Assembly (NCBI GenBank): GCA_030323885.1
Contig: CM059197.1
Coordinates: 33,249,884 to 33,313,883 of the forward strand
Length of the DNA stretch: 64,000 nucleotides
Direction: 5' to 3'
Source: Branchipolynoe longqiensis
Lineage: Eukaryota > Annelida > Polychaeta > Phyllodocida > Polynoidae
Made by a program: the position numbers and the translations under genes. Below the pieces are notes generated by a model. That model saw only the letters and a list, made by a program, of their open reading frames with translations. It searched no databases and was not told the origin of the DNA. Positions 31,520-40,659 of the stretch are shown one piece after another (within the stretch, counting starts at the first letter, position 1; each line of letters opens with the position of its first letter).

Positions 31520-32035
31520 AGGTCAGTAGGCACTTCCGGTATCTCCAGCCTCGTTCCGAAATGCGCTTCCACGTCCAGGGGCACTTAGGCACGACAATGA
31601 GGGGCGTTGGTAGGTATTGAAGGGGGGGGGGAGTTGCCCCTTTCCCCCCGACCTCCTACCCCCCCCCCCCCGAGCCCCCACCTCCCACAACTTCCAGGAG
31701 GGAGGTGGGGGTGGGGCCTATCCCACTTTCCTACCCCGGCCACCTACCAGCACCGCGTGACTAGCGCCAAGGTAGGGCAATTTGAAACGTGCGGTCATTC
31801 CCTCCATAATTAGATCGGCGCACCGCGGCCGGCCGGCCGCCGCCATATTGGATAAGCATCATCCCGTTAGCAGCACTTCCGGTTCGTTCCTTAAACGCCC
31901 AGTGGCGCTCCGCGGGCTGCTTCCGGCCGCAAACCCCAGTCGCATGCGCATCACGAGACCACAGTCGGCAGACGCGACTGGTACTTCCGGGATAACAAGC
32001 ACAGGAGGGCAGTGGACACATTACCTTGTTGACCG
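31520..32035. promoter_or_regulatory. Promoter-like GC-rich patch with ETS, NRF1 and YY1-like motifs
   Basis: Repeat-free and CpG-rich apart from a short C/G run near 31620-31670. Motifs: CACTTCCGGTA (about 31529), GCCGCCATATT (31838-31848, YY1-like), CACTTCCGGTT (31873-31883), CGCATGCGCATCAC (about 31941, NRF1-like) and ACTTCCGGGA (31983-31992). Such clusters mark housekeeping promoters in animals. No coding exon follows directly. Confidence 0.4.
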
Positions 32036-32039
32036 AGGG

Positions 32040-32815
32040 TGCATGCTCTCCACACACACCCTCACCCTCCCATCACCCCCACATACACCCCACATACACC
32101 CCACATACACACATCCTGACACATACATCCACATATCCACACACCCACACATCCACATCCACCTACTCATACCTATCCCCACACACCCACATGCACATCC
32201 ACACAGGCACACCCCACACCCTCTCAGCCCACACTAACACTCACACACATAACCCACCCAGACGCCACCCCCCCACACACCTCATCTGTCACACACCCTC
32301 ATCCATACCCCCAGCCCACGACTCCCCAGCCACATTCACACCCTCACGCCCCAACACCAACTACCCCCAATTCCCACCAACACACCCACACACCCACACA
32401 CCCACACACCCACACACCCACACACCCACACACCCACATACCCACACCCACATACCTACACTGACACATCCCATACATCCACATCCACACACCCCACACC
32501 CATACCCCCACCCCACACCCTCCATCCTCCACACTTCCACACACCGCACCTCCACATCCCTAACACCCACCCACCTACCTACACACCCACAACATCCTCT
32601 CACACCCTCACATCTCCACCCCAACCCATTACCCCAACACCTATACACATTCAACACCCATACACCCACCCCCACATCCTCCACCACCCACACTCCCACA
32701 CACCCACACCCACGCACCCACATATATCCCCACACCCACAACCACAACCATTCCCACACCCACGCCCACAGCCACGCCCACGCCCACACCCACAGCTACA
32801 CCCACACCCAATAAG
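32040..32815. repeat. (CCCACA)n simple repeat
   Basis: About 775 bp of CACACCCACA units, with a perfect CACACCC run near 32385-32435 and CCCACGCCCACAGCCACGC at the end. Confidence 0.95.
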
Positions 32816-33130
32816 GACCCTCGCCGACCCCGTGCTCACCTCTACGAGATGAACATTTCCGGGTGCTTCTGTAATGAATGTAATTTGCGCGCGGCCCTGA
32901 GTCGGGCTGGTGGAAGGTGAGGCGGTAGGGCAGACAGGCAGCGTTGTCTTGTCCTGCCACTTTGGGGAACCTTTACCTGGGTGAGGAAGTTAAGCACTAA
33001 GCGCTAATAGGTGGCAGGGCCTGAGTGTGCTTATGGACGTGACGGGCAAACTTAGTTACAAAGTGGGCGCATGCGCATGACCCGCCAGCGATTTCACTTC
33101 CGGTAGTGTCCGTAGAGTTGTTAAGGCTCC
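32816..33130. promoter_or_regulatory. Second promoter-like patch (NRF1 and ETS)
   Basis: Contains TTTGCGCGCGGCCC, GGGCGCATGCGCATGACC (33065-33082, NRF1-like) and CACTTCCGGTAG (33095-33106, ETS-like) within 40 bp. Repeat-free. It could belong to the same gene start as 31520-32035 or to the candidate exon at 33651. Confidence 0.4.
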
Positions 33131-33262
33131 TTAGCTGGTACTTTTAATGCCATGAAGCAGGGCGGTTAGGTCCAAGTTCCAACCCTAATTATGCTGATAA
33201 CGCCATCAGAATTTTAATTTTTAAGTACATGTGTTGCTAGTTTCCTTTTTTGTTTTTGTTTA

Positions 33263-33520
33263 CACCCCCATCACACCAAACTAGTTCTCAGAATGTATGA
33301 CCATGCTCTAAAACGGGCTGTGGTCTGGGTAGAACGTGGCTGCAAGAAAATGTTGGGCACACTAAAAGTTCCGGAGCACATTCCGTTCTAGCCCATCCAT
33401 TCCATTCGTAAAAACACCGTAAAAAGTTGCTACTACATCCATTCCGTTTGCACACAGTTTGAGTCCATTCAGTAAGATTTTCAAGAATGTAGTGAGAACT
33501 AGTTTGGTGTGATGGGGGTA
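33263..33520. mobile_element. M5 DNA element, second copy
   Basis: Ends CACCCCCATCACACCAAACT and GTTTGGTGTGATGGGGG with TTA on both sides, as at 4041-4287. The interior shares TCCATTC.GT and CACAGTTTGAG words. Confidence 0.85.
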
Positions 33521-33650
33521 TTACTAGATTCCTGTGAACTGAATCTCCCGACAATCGGGCTCCACAATATTGCGTATTCTGAGTTTGGCTGGTCCCTCAG
33601 GAAGGGCTGAAAAGGCATTGCAACATGCCACAGTCACAGCTTCAGTTTAC

Positions 33651-33817
33651 ATGGCGGAAGCCGGCGGAGATGATGAATACACAGACAGGAAGTGGTATTT
33701 TATCTTGTGTAAAATATTTGCGGGAACAATTTCTCTGCAAACGACATTAGAAAGAAATGTATGGCAGGAATCGTACCAAGTTTGGTTAGCAGGAGGGGGG
33801 TGTTTACATTATACAAA
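33651..33817 (+). CDS. Candidate first coding exon, unknown protein (partial)
   Basis: An ATG inside ACATGGCGGAAGCCGGCGGA (YY1/ETS-like context) opens a frame of 55 complete codons plus two bases. It runs to ACAAA/GTGAGT, a strong match to an animal splice donor at 33817/33818. The peptide starts MAEAGGDDEYTDRKWYFILC: a small-residue and acidic N-terminus followed by a hydrophobic, aromatic stretch. I do not recognise it. Promoter-like motifs lie 0.5-2 kb upstream and M5 lies between. The base at -3 is T, which is not a favourable start context. No second exon is identified within the window, so this may be a chance frame. Confidence 0.25.
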
Positions 33818-34213
33818 GTGAGTTTAAAATGGTGGATGTATAAGGAAGGATAGGAGTAAGCAGGGCGCCAACCCCAACTTCCGGTGTGTAAGCTAAATCT
33901 GCGACTCGATATGCTAGGGTGCAGCTTCCAGTCTTTCCTGTGGAACCATTGAAACTTGGAATATGTATTACAGGTTAGTCGAAAGGTGGTATGCAATTTG
34001 GGCGTCTCCCTACTCTACTGCGTACTGGTACTGGCCGCAAACACTAGATGGCACCACCCTTGGGGACAGCTGCTTATATAGTTTACCTATGTAGCTTATT
34101 CACGGGTATCCTGCTTACACATTGATCTACTTCCTCTGTGCTATAAGTATAAATCCTCTGTGTAGGTATTTCCGAACCACCCGCTATGTCTCACAATGCC
34201 CTACCGGTGCTCA
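33818..34213. other. Unassigned stretch
   Basis: One ETS-like word (CAACTTCCGGTG near 33868-33879). Otherwise no family or exon recognised. Confidence 0.4.
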
Positions 34214-34557
34214 TACCAGACGGCATGGCCGAATGAGTTAGAGCGTCCGTCTCCAGTGCTGGTAGACTGTGGGATCGTGGGTTCAAGTCCTGGTCGAGTC
34301 AAACCGATTACTTAAAAATTGATACTTGTAGACCAGGCCACCAGCACCATGACCTGATATCCCACTCAGTCACATTATCCTGACACTGAGCCAACCAGTC
34401 TTTACGCTATTCTAATAATGCCGAGCACCTGGCTAGGAATCGACAAGTATCAATTTTTAAGTCATTGGTTTGACTCGACCCGGGTTCGAACCCACGATCC
34501 CACGGTCTACCAACACGGGAGACGGATGCTGTAACTCATTCGGTCATCTCGCCTGGT
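34214..34557. mobile_element. Two SINE-A copies joined head-out in opposite directions
   Basis: A plus-strand head and start of body (34214-34328) is joined at TACTTG/TAGACC to a minus-strand body and head (34329-34557). The two heads form an inverted repeat with arms of about 115 bp around a 110-bp spacer. Neither copy has a tail. Confidence 0.88.
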
Positions 34558-34752
34558 TTCCAGCAATACTACTTACTTATTGCTATGCATGGCATGTTAC
34601 CAAGGATCCGGCAGGAAATAACACCAAGATCACACCTAATGAAGTTCTCAGATCACTTTGCGCTTGGCAGCTTACAATGCTTTGCAATCCCCGTAATCAA
34701 CTCATATTGTGAGCATATAATGGGGACAGTTCTGTTTACAGAAACGAAGCAC

Positions 34753-35309
34753 TTAAAGGTCCATTATCTGAGAGGTTTTGTGGGTTGTATTTGAAAGATA
34801 ATTATAGTCAATTGATTGCTATTATCTAATTTACTTTAGTTTGAAATAACCTTGATCATAGATGGCTATGTGGATATATTTTGTTGGTACATTAGTTGTT
34901 TCAGCAGGGCAAATTTCAATCATGGAAGATTGGTCTTCCTCATTCCACTGCTCCTTGCCCTATCCTGTTAATGCCGAGTGACTGGCTAGGCAGCGACAAG
35001 TATCAATTTTTAACTCATCGCTTTGACTCGACCAGGATTCGAACCCACGATCCCATGATCTACCAACATGGGAGACGGATGCTCTAACTCATTCGGCCAA
35101 AACATGCCAAATACATTTTGGCGTGCACACCAAAATGATGGACATGGATTTGATTTACTTGCGTTTCTTGCATGGCAAAGGGGAAAATATAAGATCAATA
35201 CATGTTTAGCGAGTAAACCAGTAACTAAGTTGGATATGTCGGATCGAATCTGCGTTAAGTGTTTGGGTTTAGACAAGTGTGCGCTTATCATCGGATGATG
35301 CGGCTTTAA
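34753..35309 (-). mobile_element. M1 split by a SINE-A T2
   Basis: TTAAAGGTCCATTATCTGAG starts the element and CATCGGATGATGCGGCTTTAA ends it. A minus-strand SINE-A T2 (about 34878-35099) separates TGTGGATATA from ACATGCCAAATACATTTTGG. The M1 is therefore older than the SINE. Confidence 0.85.
34878..35099 (-). mobile_element. SINE-A T2 inside M1
   Basis: T2 tail (ACATTAGTTGTTTCAGCAGG), body and a full common head (GGGAGACGGATGCTCTAACTC). The outermost head bases after GGCCA are absent. Confidence 0.88.
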
Positions 35310-35488
35310 AAAAACAGGTTTCAACAGATTATGCAGCCTTAATATAAAAAACCCAGGTTTCACCACACTATGTAGCCTTAATATAAAAAAAATGGTTTCT
35401 GTGGATTATGCAGCTTTAGTAACGACATGTTTCTCTGGATTATGCTGCTTTAATAACGACAGGTTTCACCCGGATTATGTAGCTTTAA
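35310..35488 (-). repeat. Tandem array of M1 termini, left block
   Basis: After the M1 end at 35309, further ends finish at 35342, 35381, 35419, 35452 and about 35489, spaced 33-39 bp. The unit is GGTTTCACCGGATTATGCAG CTTTAATAA with variants. Only the terminal 20 bp of M1 is repeated, joined to a new GGTTTCACC word. Confidence 0.88.
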
Positions 35489-35843
35489 TTAAAGCTGCAT
35501 AGTCCGATGAAATATGAAATTTTCAAAACCAAACCAATTATCTAGATTTGATTTTACATATCTAACTTAGATACTGATGCACTTATTAAGCATTTGTTTC
35601 TGCGTAGAAGGCAATACTGAGTCAATTTAACAGAACCTGTTACTGCAGAAGTCTATGGTGTCAGAGCTTTGGCAAGCTTGCCAACACTAATTTTCCATGT
35701 TTGCACTCAAAATATCTCAAAGGTTTACCATTTAAAATAAATGTAACTTTGAACTGATGTAAAGTAGATACTAGTGATCGATCTAATATATTTATCTCAG
35801 GAAAAATACAGAAATTCAAAGCCATCGGACTATGCAACTTTAA
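35489..35843 (+). mobile_element. M1, complete, inside the terminus array
   Basis: 355 bp from TTAAAGCTGCATAGTCCGATG to CATCGGACTATGCAACTTTAA; centre TTTGGCAAGCTTGCCAA. The preceding array unit shares its TTAA. Confidence 0.93.
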
Positions 35844-36030
35844 ACAAAAACAACTTTCAATGGATTGTGCAGCTTTAATCAAAACTAGTTTCACCGGATT
35901 ATGCAGCTTTAGGTTTTTTTTCAAACAGTTCTCAGCGTTTTATGCAACTTTAATATATATTTTTTTAACCGGTTTCACCGAATTCTGCAGTCTTAATAAG
36001 TAAAAAAAAAAAAAATACATGTTTCACCGA
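35844..36030 (-). repeat. Tandem array of M1 termini, right block
   Basis: Ends finish near 35878, 35912, 35953 and 35996 (CAATGGATTGTGCAGCTTTAA, TTTCACCGGATTATGCAGC and weaker forms). Spacing is 34-43 bp, with A/T runs between units. Confidence 0.82.
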
Positions 36031-36362
36031 CTAATTCCATTTGGTCCCAGAATGTTGGTGAATTCGTACACGTAGAGTTGTTGGATGACCGACGCCGCGT
36101 TTGTTTGTCTCGCTAATCTCGTGGGACTTGCGGTCTGGATCGGGGCCGGATCTCGTGTGTACTCACGAGAAGGGGCGTGAGAGCCGCGGCACAATGGGTA
36201 GTCTCGCCGCGCGTGATCTCGTCGGCGAGAAGACGGCGGGAAGACGCCGCTGATCAGAGAGAGGGCCGGCCCTTTGTTGTGTGCCTACAGCTTCCGTCGG
36301 CAAACACCGCCTCAAAAAGCACCGATCCAGGGGCTTGGGGGCGAATCGGGCAATGGACACCA
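36031..36362. other. GC-rich, CpG-dense stretch of unknown role
   Basis: GATCTCGTGTGTACTCACGA, CTCGCCGCGCGTGATCTCG and GCGAGAAGACGGCGGGAAGA are typical of its composition. It contains short inverted words built on CTCGT/ACGAG. No ORF or motif set supports a gene. Confidence 0.4.
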
Positions 36363-36367
36363 AACAG

Positions 36368-36371
<4 letters not shown>

Positions 36372-36412
<41 letters not shown>
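36372..36412. repeat. (AT)n microsatellite
   Basis: Pure AT dinucleotide run of about 40 bases. Confidence 0.97.
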
Positions 36413-36415
<3 letters not shown>

Positions 36416-36422
36416 TCAGGAT

Positions 36423-36880
36423 CATGAAAAGAGGCCGCCAATTGGGGAAAGTTGTCGGCGTCAAGCATGGATGTCAGCGTCGATCGGTATAATTATAATT
36501 TAGCATTGACAGAGGTGTTGGAAAGTCCTTAAATTTATCCTGAATGTAAAGGTCGAGAAAATACAACAACCTTCTTTGTTTCTAGGATAATTTAATATAA
36601 ATCAAAGAAATGCACAAGACTTTAAGAATTGCGATGCCAACATTTGTTAAAGTTGTCGGCGTCGATCATTGGATGTCGGCGTCGATCGGTATCATTATAG
36701 TTTAGCATTCACAGAGGTGTTGGAAAGTCCTTAAATTTATCCTGAATGTAAAGGTCAGGAAACACAACAACGTTAATTTTGTCTAGGATAATTTAATATG
36801 AAACAAAGAAATGCACTACACTTTTAAAAATTGCGATGCCGACATCTTCAATTGACCACCGATTGGCCCGTTTTCGTGAG
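36423..36880. mobile_element. M12 candidate: 201-bp tandem duplication between inverted ends
   Basis: GTTGTCGGCGTC blocks begin at 36451 and 36652, giving a 201-bp period over two units (TTGGAAAGTCCTTAAATTTA in both). The outer ends CATGAAAAGAGGCC and GGCCCGTTTTCGTG are inverted relatives. A DNA element with an internal duplication is the simplest reading. Confidence 0.6.
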
Positions 36881-36889
36881 GCTGACTGA

Positions 36890-36945
36890 TATATGTATAT
36901 ATATATATATATATATATGTATAAATATATATATATATATATAAA
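36890..36945. repeat. AT-rich microsatellite
   Basis: Two ATATAT runs separated by GTATAAAT. Confidence 0.95.
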
Positions 36946-37043
36946 GTCTTTGCTACAGTACAATGATAAGACAAGACAAGGAAGTGGGTTGAGATGATAT
37001 ATTCTCTGGCTTAGGGGATATGATGCCCTAGCCTAATAAAATA

Positions 37044-37225
37044 AAAATTCCAGTGCGCGAGTGACAGTATTCGCGGCACTGGGGGGGGGGGGGGGGGGGG
37101 GGGACACCAGCTATCCCACCCAGGGGAGGGGCCACCCATAAAGTAGTACACATAATCAGGGTGGCCAGTAGGGGATATTCCCTTACACGCCTTTATATTC
37201 GCATAAGTTTTATACATCACATACA
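37044..37225 (-). repeat. Repeat H, first copy
   Basis: Reverse complement of 52104-52285: CGAATACTGTCACT, TACTTTATGG and AAGGCGTGTAAGGG on minus. A poly-G tract (37081-37103) has expanded inside this copy. Both copies lie near AT microsatellites. Confidence 0.75.
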
Positions 37226-37540
37226 TGTATGTTCCCAATTTCATTACTCGCACAACACACACATATAGAAATATATAATTATTTCCTACAAGATGGAAGG
37301 AAAGAGAAACAAGGTAGTGGGATGGAAAACTGTATTCTCTGGCAAGAGCTAAGTGCCCTCTGCCAATGACCAAAATATTTTTAAACGAGTGGTACAGGCA
37401 AGAGGCTGAGTCATGACAGCTGAATAGGCCAGGCGGCAGCACAAGGCAAGGCAGGGAGCCTGTCCACTCCGCCTGAGTTGTTAAGAGTCAGTAGTTGTGA
37501 AGTGTCCAGACATTGTGCAACCCGACGCACCATTTACAGG
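37226..37540. other. Unassigned stretch
   Basis: No family or gene recognised. Confidence 0.4.
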
Positions 37541-37722
37541 ATAATCAGTGTCAGGATAATGGGACTGAATGAAATATATCGGGTCATGGTGCCGGCGACT
37601 GGATTTCCCAGTGGGGCAGCACTATAAAGTCACTTATGAGTGTGCACTGTCACAAGTCGATGCTCATCCTGATATGCCCATAGATATTGCCAATACGTAA
37701 AACAGAAACAACCAACCAACCA
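37541..37722 (+). mobile_element. SINE-A T1, 5'-truncated
   Basis: Body from TCAGTGTCAGGATAATGGGA to a diverged T1 end (TGATATGCCCATAGATATTG). Confidence 0.8.
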
Positions 37723-37930
37723 ACCACCCCGCGAAAAAGGAATACTTTCTATCGTACAAGGCGCCTCTAGTCGAACGTCACTACCATGACACGTGATCTA
37801 TCGACTACGGTGTAGTTTAAGACACCTGCAGCCGTTCTGAAAAACAATAGGTGCGCACTCTATCATGGCGGGCCCCTTCGCAATATAGAAGTTATCAAAT
37901 CGGCACATTCTAATAAGGCAGAGTTGTTTT

Positions 37931-38700
37931 TCTTTAGGGTGGTTTTACGTCCTAGCAAAGCCTGAAGTCAAATCAGGGCGGGCAGTGATTTGTGACAGTG
38001 CACTGCACATTCCTGGCGAGTTTATGTCTAGTGTAAGACTCCTTATGCAAATATTATAATAGGAACGATGAGGATTGTATTCGATGCTGGAGTTGGTCGA
38101 GTAGCATGGAATCATCCTGGTCTGTAGCAATGAAGTGAAAGTATGGAGACCAGGTTGCCAGTACCATGACCCGATATCCCACTCAGTCGCCTTATCCCGA
38201 CACTGAGCTAACCAATCCTAGAAATGTCGAGCGCCAGGCTAGGTATCAACATGTTTTAATTGTGTAAGTCATTGATATTTTTTGTTGTTTTCTTTTTTTT
38301 TTAAAGAAAGATTTATACTGCCTATCATGGATAAGTCTGAATAGACTTGTTTTCACTATTCGACAGTTTGTCGATAGAAAACCTGAGCCTACACTTTTAC
38401 TGACCCAAGGGATTTTTAACCTCCCACAGCACATAGACATGGTATGAGAGCAACTGACCTTTGATGACGCTGTAAGTTATACACAGCGGTGGAAATCCAA
38501 ATTGGCAGAGGTGGAGGCATGGGGAATCGAACAAACATCCTTCAGATTAGGAGTCTGACCTAGAAAAAAGTCAGACACTCTAAGCTACCCACGCCGCCAC
38601 AGAGAACACCATAACTGACTCGTGCTGGGATTCGAACTCCCAACCTTCCTTACTGGGAACCCTGCACTTTTTTTAACCCATTCGGCCACCGTGTCCGGTG
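37931..38700 (-). mobile_element. SINE-A T1 split by SINE-C
   Basis: T1 and body pieces at 37931-38045 and 38138-38275, then the head at 38611-38700 (GGGATTCGAACTCCCAACC on plus). SINE-C interrupts exactly at AAGTCATTGATA / ATAACTGACTCG. A short unrelated stretch near 38046-38137 also interrupts the body. Confidence 0.78.
38276..38610 (-). mobile_element. SINE-C, complete, nested
   Basis: Tail (TTTAAAGAAAGATTTATACTG on plus), body and a class II tRNA head with long variable arm (on minus GTCAGACTCCTAATCTGAAG and B box TGTTCGATTCCC). Confidence 0.88.
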
Positions 38701-39105
38701 ATAATGAAAAGTAATAGGCAGATGTTATCAGTTCAACATTTCAGGCAGATGCCTCAGCTTCCGCAGCATAAAGATGGCATGCACCAATAATCAGACTCTG
38801 TTGTAGCACTACTCTGCTATCTATATAGCATTAGCATCAGCACCAGCACGTTGGATAAAGGCCTCACCCCCGTACTTGTATTAGGCGTGAATGACAATGC
38901 AGTCTAAATACGGGCGAAAATAGCTTTAGTATGGAACAGGAAGTAAATCCCCTGGGACCATTACTAAATGGCTACTTATATCAGCACAGAGTTGATGAAA
39001 TGGGAGAGAATGCAACCAGGCAAAATGGTGACCATAGAATGCTGTCAATTTCACTTTTAAAGTCCATTAAGCTCCATGTTTTATTATATTTTTCAAGGCA
39101 AAAGT

Positions 39106-39330
39106 CATCATCATCATAATCATCATCATCATGCTGTCAATCACGATGCGACAAAGACTGCTTTCATTACTTGACTGCCGCTCTCCATTTAGCTCTCTGC
39201 TGTGAGAGTGATGTCCATGAGTCAGTCTTAATGTCTCTCAGCTTCAGGTTTCTCTTGATGGTATCCTTGAACCAGAGATGAGGGCACCCTCTCTTTCTGT
39301 AACCAGAAGACAGTTGAGAGTAGAGCCAAA
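39106..39330 (-). mobile_element. Non-LTR retrotransposon 3' end inserted in M8
   Basis: On the minus strand a coding C-terminus is followed by a short 3' UTR ending in (ATG)n-type repeats (CATCATCATC on plus), as in several LINE clades. The flanks GCAAAAG and GCCAAAAG suggest a short target duplication. The uninterrupted sequence at 62761-63171 confirms the insertion. Confidence 0.85.
39167..39304 (-). pseudogene. C-terminal remnant of a LINE reverse transcriptase polyprotein
   Basis: A minus-strand frame of 45 residues plus TAA begins GYRKRGCPHLWFKDTIKRNL and continues with KLRDI, a WTSL word and a final WRAAVK. The pattern (basic GxRxRG, then WFKDTIKRNLK, a Trp-containing helix and RxKWR) is typical of the C-terminal tail of endonuclease/reverse transcriptase proteins of animal LINEs. 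The RT and endonuclease domains are absent, so it is a 5'-truncated, non-functional copy. The frame stays open a little further upstream to about 39330. The clade cannot be assigned from the tail alone. Confidence 0.8.
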
Positions 39331-40221
39331 AGTAGTGGGTAGATATTAAGATATATGTGAAGAATATATTTTGATTCTTAAATTAAGATTGATTTATTGG
39401 TGGTTGCTTTGCGCCGTGTCGGCAGCATAGGCCATATTCACGGTGAGAACTGTTAGTTTGTAATTCAAACCATCGCTTTTACATGTAAAAGCATACAATC
39501 AATTATGTGTCAATAGACATTTATGCATTTTTAAAAGCTCACAATCATATCATTTCTGGTCAAGATAAATAAAATAGATTAAAGAATTAACTGATAAAAA
39601 TTGTTTTAATGAACTATATGAGGTGGTACAGACCAGCTGTCCTCAAAAAGGCTAAAATGTTTTCTTGTTTTACTTTAGTAAAAAAGGGCATGCATGCTGT
39701 TTGCAGTGTAAATTTGTTGGCGCAGTGCCATAAAATCGACACAGTTTAGTCAAATGTGCTTGACACTCAGTGGGGACTGACATCCAATACATTCAGGGAG
39801 AGGGTCCCCCTTGAGCCGGAAAACGTGTGTTAGCCACGAGTGGCCAACATGCCAGCAGCTAAGGACCACTTGGTCCCGCCGACCCTTAAATTAAGAATGT
39901 ATCTGCGCATTTCATTTACCCAGCATGCAGATAGTTTTCGCCAGCTTTTATAGGTTTTTTTAGGGTTGTTCTTCGCCCCATCTCGGGCTACTGCAGTATG
40001 GGGTGAATCTTTTATCGACATCCCCGTGGTCAGGGTTAACAGGCCATTCTCTCCTAGCTCTGCGCTCTGAAATCCCCATATATCGCCCCCCACCCCCCCA
40101 AAAATCGGTGTTATATCACCATAGTCGAAAAGTGTCTGCGCGTAGGTGTGTCTGTGTGTGTGTTTGTGTGTTTGGCAGGGACTTTTAACATAGTTATGCT
40201 AAGTACTGCTGTGTCCTTATC

Positions 40222-40285
40222 TGGACTGACGTCCTGATATGACCTTAAATGTTGCCAGGACGTAAAACTCCAACAAGCAACCAAT
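40222..40285 (+). mobile_element. SINE-A T1 tail fragment
   Basis: TGATATGACCTTAAATGTTG CCAGGACGTAAAACTCC and a CAACAAGCAACC end without body. Confidence 0.85.
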
Positions 40286-40659
40286 CTTATAATGTGGACT
40301 GATAACATGTTGCGAAATATAAATAGAATGCCCATTGGTTCTATCGAACCTATTCGAACCACAAACTTACAACCCTATTAATCTGACCGCTAAGATAACC
40401 TGGAATGTAAGTATAATTATACGCCAGTGCATTCTTCGTACACCAGATACAGAAAGAACTGGAGTATTATAACAAAAACTAAAATTAATTGAAAATACTT
40501 GACATTGGATTCCTTCTCACCACGTCGCCCCCGCCCCACACCGGCGGCCATGGGGAGGAAGCCGGGGTAACCCCAAACCATCACCGCTGCTGCAGATGTT
40601 ATCGCAGCAGTCTACTTTCTTGTTCTTGCCTTGCCTTGAGAAAACTGAAACTGCGCCCA
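40286..40659. other. Unassigned stretch
   Basis: No repeat family or gene recognised. Confidence 0.4.

Larger units (their letters stand above)
38852..40017. mobile_element. M8 DNA element, long copy
   Basis: Left end GGATAAAGGCCTCACCCC and right end GGGGTGAATCTTTTATC are an inverted pair. CGAAAATAGCTTTAGTATGG and TTCACTTTTAA...TTTTATTATATTTTTCAA match the short copy at 62761-63171. A LINE 3' end is inserted, and about 600 bp (39330-39950) have no counterpart in the short copy and no detectable coding motif. Confidence 0.7.

Noticed and set aside
36163..36503. Overlapping frames near the CpG-dense stretch
   Set aside because: They translate the (AT)n run into Tyr-Ile repeats; no conserved protein feature.
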